Position numbers and translations under genes: made by a program. The notes under the pieces were generated by a model. That model was given only the letters and a program-made list of their open reading frames with translations. It made no database searches and was not told the DNA's origin. Below, piece by piece: positions 1 through 7,489 of a stretch of 64,000 nt of DNA (position 1 is the stretch's first letter; the number at the start of each line of letters is the position of its first letter). Origin of the DNA: Fen-1135 sp963705275 (GTDB taxonomy: Bacteria > Desulfobacterota > Syntrophia > Syntrophales > UBA2185); the NCBI GenBank assembly GCA_963705275.1, contig OY970063.1, positions 372,001-436,000 on the forward strand, written 5' to 3'.

Positions 1-1
1 C

Positions 2-553
2 CTATCTTCTTCTGATTCCATCCACTCTGTTAAGTGGCTTGTCCTTCTGGGTGGCGGCCACACAGTCGATCCGAGAATTCCCGTCACAAGCCAGATATCA
101 TATGAATCTCTCACTCGCCTCGCGGAATGCATCCGCATTCACAGGCTAATAAAGGGCAGCAAAATCATCCTTTCCGGCGGCGCAGTCTATGACTCATTGC
201 CGGAGGCCAGTACCTTGGCAAAGGTTGCCGAAATTCTCAACGTCAATGCAAGCGACATTGTATTGGATGATCTTTCCAGAGATACGGAGGAACAGGCGCA
301 GAATATCCGGCCTATTGTCGGTCATGACCCCTTCATCTTGGTAACGTCTGCTTGTCACATGCCCAGGTCCATGACTATTTTTGAAAAAGCGGGGCTTAGG
401 CCCATCCCTGCCCCGACAGACCACCTTGTCAAAGAGCGGCAGACGAAAAATCCAGGGGATTTTTATCCCGACTCCATGGGCCTTTTCAAGGCGGAGCGCG
501 CCATGCACGAATATCTGGGTCTTGTGTGGTTAAGGTTAAGAAACATAATGTGA
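2..553 (+). CDS. YdcF/ElyC/SanA-like (DUF218) protein, 5' end outside window
   Basis: The reading frame is open from the first complete codon at position 2, so the gene starts before the window. A TTG at 197 would cut off the fold and is not the start. Visible DUF218 hallmarks are the LLGGG strand/loop near the left edge, an LSGG motif, a SRDTEEQAQN stretch (family pattern S-R-x-T-x-E-N) and VTSACHMPRSM, followed by a proline-rich PAPTDH segment. E. coli relatives ElyC and SanA affect envelope integrity and peptidoglycan metabolism, but the biochemical activity of the family is poorly defined. The N-terminal membrane segments usual in ElyC would lie upstream and cannot be seen. Confidence 0.85.
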   Translation, partial: LSSSDSIHSVKWLVLLGGGHTVDPRIPVTSQISYESLTRLAECIRIHRLIKGSKIILSGGAVYDSLPEASTLAKVAEILNVNASDIVLDDLSRDTEEQAQNIRPIVGHDPFILVTSACHMPRSMTIFEKAGLRPIPAPTDHLVKERQTKNPGDFYPDSMGLFKAERAMHEYLGLVWLRLRNIM

Positions 554-662
554 TATTGCCCCTAAAAAACGAATCTTGAATTTACAGCACTTAAATGCTA
601 GAAAGCTCGAATCATTAAAGCTTGCTCACAGAATTAGAGCTTGTGGAACAGGAGATACAATT

Positions 663-2360
663 ATGAAGTATAAACTGAGATTGTCGGTATGTCTTGTACT
701 CTTGGTTATGGCATACGGCTCGCTGGCAGCAAAAGGGGAAAAGACTGTGGCTGTATTGCCTTTTGCCGTACATAGCGCGGAAAGTATTGACTACGTAAAG
801 CAGGGCATTTGGGACATGCTCTCTTCCCGAATAGCTGTAGCCGACAAGATAGAGGTCATCAGCAAGGACTCGGTCCTGCAAGCCCTGAAAGGGAAAGAAG
901 GGAAGGATCTACCCCTTCAGGATATTTTCGGCCTCGGGAAAAAGATGAATGCCGATTTTGTCGTATATGGCAGCATTACAAAAATTGGCAACAGTATAAG
1001 CATCGATGGGAAGCTCATCGACATTGCCGCGAATAAATCGACAGTAAGCCTCTTTACTCAGAGCCAGGGCATGGACGAGGTTATAGTGAAGATCAATGAC
1101 TTTGCCCGCAACATAGACAACCATATTCTCGGCACGGTCCCTCCGTCCTTTGCCACGCCGCCGGCATCCACTCAGGCGCAAATGCCGCAGCAGCAGCAAA
1201 AGTCGCAAGATTCCCGTGAATCGGAGATCATCGGAGGGATGAAAAAGAGCAAGAAGGGCACTTACACCGCTGTCATCAACCCTGATTTCATAACCTCCTC
1301 CAGGCCCCTCGATAGAAAAGGTTTCTGGATGAGTCCGAAATTTCCCACCGAATTCAGGGGCATGGATATTGGTGATGTCACGGGTGATGGTGCGAATAAG
1401 GTCGTCATTATCGATACACATAACGTAATGATATACCAAAAGAAAGACAAGGATTTTATCTTGGTTCAAAAGATACCGGGAAAGTCATCCCAGAATTTTC
1501 TTGCCGTTGATGTCGCTGACATCAATAGAAATGGTGTAAAAGAAATCATTGTCACCAGCATGACGCGAAATATCGTTGATTCCTTTGTCATTGAATACAG
1601 GGATGGAAAATTTGTCGAGATTGCCTCAAAGCTGCCCTGGTATATGAGGGTCATTGACAATCCAGGCGGCCCTATCCTGCTGGGCCAGACCAGGGGGATG
1701 GGAAAGCCCTTCAGCAACCCTATCCATGAGATAATATGGGAGGAGGGGAAATACAACGAGGGGAAGAAGATGAAAATCCCCGTGGGGCTTTCCGTCTATG
1801 GTTTGACAATAGACAATCTGGGAACCGGGGGAAATGAAAAAATAATAGCGCTCGATGATTATGACTATCTTAACATATTCGAACAAACAGACAAGCCTCT
1901 CATGAACCTTAAGAGACTGGGGGGAAGCCCTGAACGAATATATAAGAGTGATGATAACTACGGGGGAAGCAACACCGCCATCGTAAATGATGATCTTTCT
2001 CCGGATGATGAAAACAGGATTACCTTTATTAATTCAAGAATTTTGACACTCGATACGGGAAAGGACGGCAAGAAGGAAATTATTATCGTGAAGAACCTAT
2101 CCTCCATGGGAAGAGTGCTCAAGAATGTAAAGGTTTTTACATCGAGTGAGGTATATGATCTTGAATGGGACGGTCTCGGTCTCGTTGAGAACTGGAAAAC
2201 GCGGAAGATCAGCGGTTATGTGGCGGACTATCAATTAAAAGACATAGACAATGATGGGCAGAAGGAGATCGTCCTCGCTCTTGTTCTTTCCGTGGGAGGC
2301 TCTGTGTCGGATCAAAGCGTAATTGTCTCCTATAAGATGACTGCCGAGCAGAAACCATAA
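663..2360 (+). CDS. Secreted TolB-like/FG-GAP repeat protein
   Basis: About 565 residues. The ATG at 663 is preferred because GGAG at 651-654 gives good spacing and the protein then opens with a signal peptide (KYKLRLSVCLVLLVMAYG, cleavage near SLAAKG). An upstream in-frame start at 576 would bury this signal. Residues about 25-155 resemble the TolB N-terminal-like fold found in FlgO (VAVLPF, DFVVYGSITKIG). A Gln/Ser-rich linker follows, and the C-terminal two thirds carry FG-GAP/VCBS-type calcium-loop repeats: DIGDVTGDG, DVADINRNG and DIDNDGQ. The protein is probably a periplasmic or outer-membrane-associated beta-propeller. Its function is unknown. The next feature on this strand is a tRNA, so no operon partner is visible. 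Confidence 0.8.
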   Translation: MKYKLRLSVCLVLLVMAYGSLAAKGEKTVAVLPFAVHSAESIDYVKQGIWDMLSSRIAVADKIEVISKDSVLQALKGKEGKDLPLQDIFGLGKKMNADFVVYGSITKIGNSISIDGKLIDIAANKSTVSLFTQSQGMDEVIVKINDFARNIDNHILGTVPPSFATPPASTQAQMPQQQQKSQDSRESEIIGGMKKSKKGTYTAVINPDFITSSRPLDRKGFWMSPKFPTEFRGMDIGDVTGDGANKVVIIDTHNVMIYQKKDKDFILVQKIPGKSSQNFLAVDVADINRNGVKEIIVTSMTRNIVDSFVIEYRDGKFVEIASKLPWYMRVIDNPGGPILLGQTRGMGKPFSNPIHEIIWEEGKYNEGKKMKIPVGLSVYGLTIDNLGTGGNEKIIALDDYDYLNIFEQTDKPLMNLKRLGGSPERIYKSDDNYGGSNTAIVNDDLSPDDENRITFINSRILTLDTGKDGKKEIIIVKNLSSMGRVLKNVKVFTSSEVYDLEWDGLGLVENWKTRKISGYVADYQLKDIDNDGQKEIVLALVLSVGGSVSDQSVIVSYKMTAEQKP

Positions 2361-2366
2361 GAGGGA

Positions 2367-2395
2367 TTGACAATATTATCGCTCTTCTATATTTA
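2367..2395 (+). promoter_or_regulatory. Candidate sigma70 promoter for tRNA-Met
   Basis: TTGACA at 2367-2372 is followed after 17 bases by TATTTA at 2390-2395. The -35 is perfect and the -10 is moderate. It lies just after the stop of the FG-GAP gene and about 70 bases before the tRNA. Assignment is by position and motif only. Confidence 0.4.
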
Positions 2396-2465
2396 TTTGG
2401 GTTACTAATATTACCTTTGACGCTGTCTTACTACGCAACACGTTTTATATATGTCGGTCAGATCT

Positions 2466-2542
2466 GGCGGTGTAGCTCAGACGGTTAGAGCATACGGCTC
2501 ATATCCGTAGTGTCCGGGGTTCGATTCCCTGCACCGCCACCA
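2466..2542 (+). tRNA. tRNA-Met (anticodon CAT), CCA encoded
   Basis: A 77-base cloverleaf. The acceptor stem GGCGGTG (2466-2472) pairs with CACCGCC (2532-2538), followed by discriminator A and an encoded CCA at 2540-2542. The D arm contains TAGCTCAG and GGTTAGAGC. The anticodon stem TACGG/CCGTA encloses the loop CTCATAT, giving anticodon CAT. The T arm is CGGGG-TTCGATT-CCCTG. The paired first position and the lack of three G-C pairs in the anticodon stem argue against initiator tRNA. A CAT anticodon can also mark the lysidine-modified tRNA-Ile2, which cannot be excluded by eye. The 3' half is duplicated at 6349-6395. Confidence 0.93.
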
Positions 2543-2543
2543 T
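2497..2543 (+). repeat. Left copy of 47-bp tRNA 3'-half direct repeat (putative att site)
   Basis: This segment runs from the last base of the 5' anticodon stem through the CCA end plus one base. It matches 6349-6395 at 44 of 47 positions; the differences are AG/GA at 2509-2510 and C/T at 2537. Homology starting at the anticodon loop and ending at the tRNA 3' terminus is the usual geometry of attachment sites used by tyrosine recombinases. Confidence 0.7.
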
Positions 2544-2549
2544 AATTAC

Positions 2550-2583
2550 AAGCACTTAGCGAGTTTTCTAAGTGCTTTTTTTG
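2550..2583 (+). terminator. Intrinsic terminator after tRNA-Met
   Basis: AAGCACTTAG (2550-2559) pairs with CTAAGTGCTT (2568-2577) around an eight-base loop, followed by a run of T. It sits eight bases after the tRNA CCA and so is well placed to end the tRNA transcript. Confidence 0.85.
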
Positions 2584-2772
2584 TTCCGTCAAGTCCTTTT
2601 TATTTTATGTTAACAGACGTTACATGGCTGCGGGGGATCTGGATTCAGCAAGGGAAGATGCGGTCGATCTCTCGTAATTCAGACCAGCAGAGTCGCGCGA
2701 AGGGTTCGGCGGAGAGCTTCCCGCCAGCAAATGATTTAAAAGGCTTTCCTCTGTCTTGAATGCGCGCCTGGA

Positions 2773-3720
2773 TTATTTATCGCGCAGCAGTGTCATGGCC
2801 ATCCCGTAAACAGAGGCAAAGGCATCGCTTGACTGAAACAGATTAGTCAAGGGAAGCATATCGGTCACCATGGCGTACAAACTCTGATCATAAACGATGC
2901 TTCCCAGATCCACCGAGTGGAGCATCAGGTATTTGTCTGCAACCATCTGGATAACCCGGCCGGCCCCCTTATCCCGATTGGTCCGGGTCATGTTTGTGAT
3001 GATAAAAGGCTGGATGTTCCGGATTTCTTCCTGCATTGCGGTCATGGCCTCTCTTCCGTTCATTTCCTGAATAATCTGAAAAAGCTCACTGACCGTACGG
3101 ACTTTGAGTTCATTGTTGGTATCCATGGCCGTCTTTATGATCGCCTGGAGTGATGACTTCTGACTTGTAAGCTGGCTTAAACGCCGGTAAACCGTATTAC
3201 GGATAAATGCATAGGCATTCTGGATCGATATCGGCTGCGGAGTAATGACCACAACTTTTTTTTCGGCAACAAGAAAGAAATCCAGCACATTATAGGAGGT
3301 GCCAGCGCCCAAATCGAGGACTACACAATCGGCATCGAGCCTGGCAAGGTTCTGGATGAGTTTTACCTTTTGCGAAACGTGGATGTTGGCCAAAGAAAGG
3401 ATATCGCTGGTACCGGCGATCAGATGAAGATTCTCCATTTCCGTGTTCAGAGAGAGCTCCTCCAGAGAATCGTATCGCTTAGTCACAAAATCATTCAGCG
3501 TTCTCGGCGGATTCTTGATCCCCATAAAGGTATGGAGATTTGCTCCGCCCAAATCGGCATCCACCAGGATAGTTTTCTTGCCCAGCCGGGCAAACCAGAA
3601 GGCCAGAAGAATACTGACCGTGCTCTTGCCCACGCCACCCTTTCCACCACCGACAGCCACAATCTTTGGATGAGATGCCACAATCCTCTCCTGCATGTTT
3701 AACCGATATCCAACATCCAC
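2773..3720 (-). CDS. MinD/FlhG-like ParA-family ATPase
   Basis: 315 residues. A deviant Walker A motif (KGGVGKST, residues 27-34), the ILVDADLGGANLH segment (51-63) and VVLDLGAG (133-140) place it in the MinD/ParA superfamily. The DLGGANLH signature is typical of FlhG/FleN-like members, which bind membranes or poles and set the number or position of surface structures. The C-terminal half (140-315) does not match classical MinD, and no C-terminal amphipathic membrane helix is obvious. It is the last gene of a leftward operon; only 12 bases separate it from the upstream cyclic-nucleotide/PilZ gene. No flagellar gene is nearby, so the cargo is unknown. An alternative start is M9. Confidence 0.85.
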   Translation of the reverse strand: MDVGYRLNMQERIVASHPKIVAVGGGKGGVGKSTVSILLAFWFARLGKKTILVDADLGGANLHTFMGIKNPPRTLNDFVTKRYDSLEELSLNTEMENLHLIAGTSDILSLANIHVSQKVKLIQNLARLDADCVVLDLGAGTSYNVLDFFLVAEKKVVVITPQPISIQNAYAFIRNTVYRRLSQLTSQKSSLQAIIKTAMDTNNELKVRTVSELFQIIQEMNGREAMTAMQEEIRNIQPFIITNMTRTNRDKGAGRVIQMVADKYLMLHSVDLGSIVYDQSLYAMVTDMLPLTNLFQSSDAFASVYGMAMTLLRDK

Positions 3721-3732
3721 ATTAAGCCTGCA

Positions 3733-4896
3733 TCAGCTCTTCGGAAGCGATTCCCATAGATAAGAAATCAGATCCTGCGCCTCTTCACCGACATAACAGT
3801 GCTTCTTCAAGAACAAGAGATCGGAATGCGTCATATCCTTGAACTGGATACCGGCAATAACGATGGTTTTCCCTCCTCGTAAGACCTCCCGGCACCAAGC
3901 AATGGTGCCAAAAAGATTGAGGCCGATCTTTGCTTTGGGGACACTGACCAAGACTTTGACGCTCTTGCCGATGATCTCAGCAGGTGAACCGGTCAAATAC
4001 CTTTCACCCAGAGTGATACAGGCGCCACCCAGGGAAATATCCTGGATAAAACCTTTCAGAATAAGCTGGTTCTTATTCGGCTCGTTCTTAAAAATCTTCA
4101 TGTCTACCTGCGCCTGGAGTTGGTAACGGACCGACTTGCGGTCCTTCTGCGACACCCTTTTCTCTGCTAACAGGCGATTAGCGTTGGCCAGCCTCATCAA
4201 CAGAATTTCAATCTTGGGATACTCCTCGCACAGATCCATAAGTTGTGATTTGGAGATTTTCAGCAGTTCTGTTTTATTTACGGTTTTGATCATAGATGGA
4301 AACTGTTTTTGTTCATCAAGGGGATAAACATCACCAAAATAATTCATCTCTGCACTACTCGCCGAAAATTCCCGGCGACTCTCTTCCCCTTCGCCCGTTA
4401 TCAGGAGGTCTGTCTCGATGATGGTGCCGGAGACAATAAAATAGAGGAATTCTTCCATGTCACCCGGATTCTTTACCACGGTACCAGCTGGCAGGCGGAC
4501 GGGCTCCAGGCGCGTCATCACAGCAAGCAACTCCGGGTAGGCCATGTGGGAGAAGAAATCATTCAACGGTGTTTCGGAGCGGACTTCGCGAAAGGCTCTA
4601 TAGAGATCACGGCATTCCCTGCGGGAAGACCCGGCAATATGCCACTCCATTACTTTGGAGGCAACCGCATGGAGGATCGCCCCTGCCCGCGCATAGAGTT
4701 CCGCTGCTTTCTGATAATATTGGGCGGCCTGATCAAAGGATTCCTGGCCCGTTAGAAAATCAGCAAACGCTTTAACAAGAAGGCAATCGTCGGGAAATTT
4801 TTTTAGTATCGCTTCAAATTCTTCAGCAGAACCAATGGTTAAAGACCCATCGGTAATACCTTCGATGTAACTCTTAATTTCCATTTCTTCGTTCAA
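3733..4896 (-). CDS. Cyclic-nucleotide-binding-fold plus PilZ domain protein
   Basis: 387 residues in three parts. Residues 1-115 are helical and TPR-like (YYQKAAELYARAGA). Residues about 121-235 have the cyclic-nucleotide-binding jelly-roll pattern (LPAGTVVKNPGD, FIVSGTI). Residues about 250-375 form a PilZ domain with both c-di-GMP contact motifs, R253-x3-R257 and D286-x-S288-x2-G291. Canonical cAMP-phosphate contacts are not evident, so the middle domain may be structural. The PilZ motifs predict c-di-GMP binding. It lies between the MinD-like ATPase and a small helical protein in one operon, suggesting a second-messenger input to the ATPase. That link is inferred. Confidence 0.85.
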   Translation of the reverse strand: MNEEMEIKSYIEGITDGSLTIGSAEEFEAILKKFPDDCLLVKAFADFLTGQESFDQAAQYYQKAAELYARAGAILHAVASKVMEWHIAGSSRRECRDLYRAFREVRSETPLNDFFSHMAYPELLAVMTRLEPVRLPAGTVVKNPGDMEEFLYFIVSGTIIETDLLITGEGEESRREFSASSAEMNYFGDVYPLDEQKQFPSMIKTVNKTELLKISKSQLMDLCEEYPKIEILLMRLANANRLLAEKRVSQKDRKSVRYQLQAQVDMKIFKNEPNKNQLILKGFIQDISLGGACITLGERYLTGSPAEIIGKSVKVLVSVPKAKIGLNLFGTIAWCREVLRGGKTIVIAGIQFKDMTHSDLLFLKKHCYVGEEAQDLISYLWESLPKS

Positions 4897-4910
4897 TCGT
4901 CTACTCCGGC

Positions 4911-5222
4911 TTAACGCTGCTCATCCGTTTTCACAAGCTTAACCACATCATCGATACGCTCATTCATCACCCCCGTCTTTTTGTATAAGAGACGGACTGC
5001 TTCAAACAATGAACGCATTTTCTTGTCAAGATCCAACAACACGACCGACATGCGGGTCATCTTTTCCATCAGAAAAGTGATCTGCTTCTGCACGCCCTCC
5101 GGCGCTTCATTAAGCGAGAGAGAGAACTGCTCGTCCTTAAGAAGGCCGATCAGATTTTCCAGGTCTTTTCTTTCCTCTTCAGCAAGACCGATGTTCAAAT
5201 CCACCTGAGGCTCATCTTCCAT
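4911..5222 (-). CDS. Small acidic helical protein of unknown function
   Basis: 103 residues, with no recognised family. It is rich in Glu, Asp, Lys and Leu, has no signal peptide or membrane segment, and the C-terminal half has a heptad-like pattern (ITFLMEKMTRMSVVLLDLDKK) suggesting a coiled coil. Its start overlaps the end of the upstream AMIN-domain gene by 11 bases, and the PilZ gene begins 14 bases after its stop, so translational coupling within the four-gene operon is likely. It may be an adaptor between the AMIN protein and the PilZ/ATPase pair, but nothing in the sequence proves this. Confidence 0.7.
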   Translation of the reverse strand: MEDEPQVDLNIGLAEEERKDLENLIGLLKDEQFSLSLNEAPEGVQKQITFLMEKMTRMSVVLLDLDKKMRSLFEAVRLLYKKTGVMNERIDDVVKLVKTDEQR

Positions 5223-6051
5223 ATTTGTTCAGCTCATCCTGAATTTTAGAATCCAATATTGAGATGTTTTCCTCATCCAGTTGATCATCCGTTATTCGTG
5301 CCCCGCGCTCAGTAACCACCTTGCCTCTCAACGGAGCAGCAAGACGTCTTTTCCTCAATAATATAAACGTAACAAACAATACAACGCCGATTGCGATAAC
5401 AGAGAAACCGATTAAGACCATGAACGGATAGGATTGCAACCGGCTGGAGTCTGACGAAGTCTGTTGGATTTGTTTTTCCGCCTCCTTCACGGGCGTGACC
5501 GTTTCGGGAGGGATTCCGACCGCCGGTCTATCAGTGGTTTGCAGATTATCTTCAGGAGTTGGCTTGGCGGCAACGTTATCCGACATCTTTTCACGAACGG
5601 GCGGAATAGTCGTGACGGATGCAGCCGGTGTGCTGGTCCAATAGATATCCAGGACAAAGCGGTCCGGAGTGAACAGATAAAAAGGCTTGAGGTTAAAAGA
5701 GGAGGATGTAAGGCTGATATTGGCCGTCAAGACGGATTTCTTCTGGACGAATTCAATCTTTTCAATGCGCCCTGCCCTATCCCGCATTTTCTGGAGAGCG
5801 GGATTATCCGTCGTCGTATCAAAAAAATCTACGGAAATCTGTCCCGGACTTTTAATCTCCGGACCTTTGAATTTTACAGTGGACCCAAATTCAAAGACGA
5901 TCCGCGTCAGGGATTCATATTCACCGATTCTGATATACTTCAACTGGCCCGCATCGGCGGGCAGGACTGTACACCAAAATATTATCAGAACAATGGCAAG
6001 TTTCAATTCTGTTTTCATCTTGTCATTTATGACGTGAGTTTCTTCTTCCAT
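5212..6051 (-). CDS. AMIN-domain membrane protein
   Basis: About 279 residues from the ATG at 6051, or 268 from M12 (6018). M12 gives a cleaner signal peptide (KTELKLAIVLIIFWCTVLPADA); neither start has a clear Shine-Dalgarno. Residues about 35-135 look like an AMIN domain (YIRIGEYESLTRIVFEF; ISVDFFDT; FVLDIYW), a periplasmic peptidoglycan-targeting module known from AmiC and PilQ. A Pro/Thr-rich linker leads to one membrane helix (about 209-235, FMVLIGFSVIAIGVVLFVTFI) and a short basic-then-acidic cytoplasmic tail. It is the first gene of the operon and would anchor the cytoplasmic partners to the envelope (inference). Confidence 0.75.
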   Translation of the reverse strand: MEEETHVINDKMKTELKLAIVLIIFWCTVLPADAGQLKYIRIGEYESLTRIVFEFGSTVKFKGPEIKSPGQISVDFFDTTTDNPALQKMRDRAGRIEKIEFVQKKSVLTANISLTSSSFNLKPFYLFTPDRFVLDIYWTSTPAASVTTIPPVREKMSDNVAAKPTPEDNLQTTDRPAVGIPPETVTPVKEAEKQIQQTSSDSSRLQSYPFMVLIGFSVIAIGVVLFVTFILLRKRRLAAPLRGKVVTERGARITDDQLDEENISILDSKIQDELNKYGR

Positions 6052-6348
6052 AGGTGTTGCTTTTTAAATTGACCGCCAAGTTTGTCTAAAGCGCATAGAA
6101 TCTGGAAGCTTATACAACTTACAATAATAATTTTCAACAACTTTAAGTTCTTATTTTTTTCAGCCCTAAAACTGGCTCCGCGACAGTCCCTCTGTTCGGT
6201 TGCAACCGACCCAGCGAAATATTTCTGTTCTTATTACTTCATAGTCGACCCCATGCATGACCGGCGCCCTGTTTAGTTACGTCTTAATAAGCAGTTGACT
6301 AAGTTATCGATTTCTGATTTATTTAAAGGCAAGTTGGGTTGGCCGCAA

Positions 6349-6395
6349 GCTCATATCCGTGATGTCCGGGGTTCGATTCCCTGCACCGTCACCAT
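6349..6395 (+). repeat. Right copy of tRNA-Met 3' half (putative displaced tRNA end, att site)
   Basis: Identical to 2497-2543 except at three positions. The bases before 6349 cannot form the D arm or a 5' acceptor strand pairing with CACCGTC, so this is a fragment and not a second tRNA gene. Its differences are still compatible with tRNA pairing (a G-T wobble in the acceptor stem), as expected if it is the original 3' end displaced by insertion of a DNA element carrying its own copy. Confidence 0.75.
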
Positions 6396-6408
6396 TTAAA
6401 TTATACGT

Positions 6409-6433
6409 AAGCCTGGTACCAAACCAGGCTTTT
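6409..6433 (+). terminator. Intrinsic terminator after tRNA fragment
   Basis: AAGCCTGGT (6409-6417) pairs with ACCAGGCTT (6423-6431) around a five-base loop, followed by a short T run. It lies at the same position relative to the tRNA fragment as the 2550-2583 terminator does to the intact tRNA, fitting the idea that it once ended the tRNA transcript. Confidence 0.75.
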
Positions 6434-6508
6434 GTTTATCCTCGCTGAAAGCTGAGATGCGAGCGCGAAGTTTCCTTTAGAAATCATGGAATAATCAGCA
6501 AATCTCTC

Positions 6509-7489
6509 ATGAAGACAAGATTTACTCCCAAATTCTGGGCCCGAAATTCGCACGTGCAGACTATTTTGGGTTCCTTGAATATGCGCGCTTGCGGTCGCAA
6601 TCCGATGGTAGAATGTGCAAAGGAAACCATAATTGAAGGAGGGAATGGAGTACGTCTGCTTGGATATTACTCGCTGCAATCACCTGAAAGAGCCAGGGGC
6701 CTTGTGACATTGATACACGGATGGGAAGGAAGTTCGGACTCGACATATGTCCTTTCCACGGGGAAGCATCTGTACGACAGAGGTTATGATATATTTCGGC
6801 TTAATCTAAGAGACCATGGCAACAGCCATCACTTGAATGAAGGTCTTTTTCATGGAGCTCTCATAGAAGAGACATTTCAAGCCATTTACAACATCTCCAA
6901 TTTGTCAGAAAGCAGACCTTATTACATCATTGGCTTTTCACTGGGTGGAAATTTTGCACTTCGCATAGCTGTGAAACACTCTTCTTCAAAAATCCCGAAT
7001 CTCAAACAGGTCATAGCCGTGAGTCCGGCGCTGGATCCTTACAAAGCGACCGTAGGTATAGACCAAAGCCTCTCCATTTACCGGCACTACTTTCTTGACA
7101 AATGGAAGAAGTCCCTGCAAAAGAAGCAATCGCTCTTTCCCGATAAATATGACTTCCGCGCCATGATGCATCATAAGACCTGCATGGACCTCACGGAGGC
7201 CATAATGCCCTACTATCCGGACTTCAAGAGCTACAGAGAGTACTTCAATCAGTATACCCTGAAGGGCAATTACTTCGAAGACCTCGCCGTACCGGTAACG
7301 ATCATCGCGTCTCTTGATGATCCTATAATCAGTGTAGAGGACATCTGCGGGCTCACGGCAAACAGCCATCTTGCGATTTTCCTTCAATCATACGGGGGAC
7401 ACTGCGGCTTCATAGACTTCTTCCCGTTGAGTTGCTGGTATGAAGGGGAGATAGAACGCATACTGAAATGCCGAGAAGAAGAACGATGA
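6509..7489 (+). CDS. YheT-family alpha/beta hydrolase
   Basis: 326 residues. The N-terminal NSHVQT corresponds to the N-P-H-x-Q-T motif of the YheT/ABHD1-3 family. The oxyanion region is LIHGWEGSSDS, the nucleophile elbow GFSLGGN, the acid SLDDPI and the catalytic histidine YGGHCGF, so the Ser-Asp-His triad is complete. A conserved NLRDHGNSHHLNEG segment is also family-typical. Substrates of bacterial YheT proteins are not established; esters or lipids are assumed. Its stop overlaps the ATG of the downstream Nudix gene (ATGA, 7486-7489), so the two are translationally coupled. The gene lies just outside the tRNA-bounded segment. Confidence 0.88.
   Translation: MKTRFTPKFWARNSHVQTILGSLNMRACGRNPMVECAKETIIEGGNGVRLLGYYSLQSPERARGLVTLIHGWEGSSDSTYVLSTGKHLYDRGYDIFRLNLRDHGNSHHLNEGLFHGALIEETFQAIYNISNLSESRPYYIIGFSLGGNFALRIAVKHSSSKIPNLKQVIAVSPALDPYKATVGIDQSLSIYRHYFLDKWKKSLQKKQSLFPDKYDFRAMMHHKTCMDLTEAIMPYYPDFKSYREYFNQYTLKGNYFEDLAVPVTIIASLDDPIISVEDICGLTANSHLAIFLQSYGGHCGFIDFFPLSCWYEGEIERILKCREEER

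Larger units (their letters stand above)
6052..6508. other. Intergenic region with tRNA fragment and terminator
   Basis: 457 bases without a supported gene. It holds the upstream region of the AMIN operon (leftward), a possible rightward promoter (TTGACT at 6295-6300, 17 bases, TTTATT at 6318-6323), the tRNA 3'-half copy at 6349-6395 and an intrinsic terminator at 6409-6433. The rest is AT-rich and shows no further structure that I can support. Confidence 0.6.

Noticed and set aside
197..553. A 118-codon gene starting at TTG 197
   Set aside because: The same frame is open to the window edge and upstream codons contain the LLGGG family motif, so the real start is outside the window.
576..662. 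Start of the FG-GAP gene at 576
   Set aside because: It would bury the signal peptide; ATG 663 has a good ribosome-binding site and an N-terminal signal.
6324..6395. A second complete tRNA-Met gene
   Set aside because: Only the part from the anticodon loop to CCA is present. No 5' strand pairing with CACCGTC and no D arm precede it, so it is listed as a repeat.
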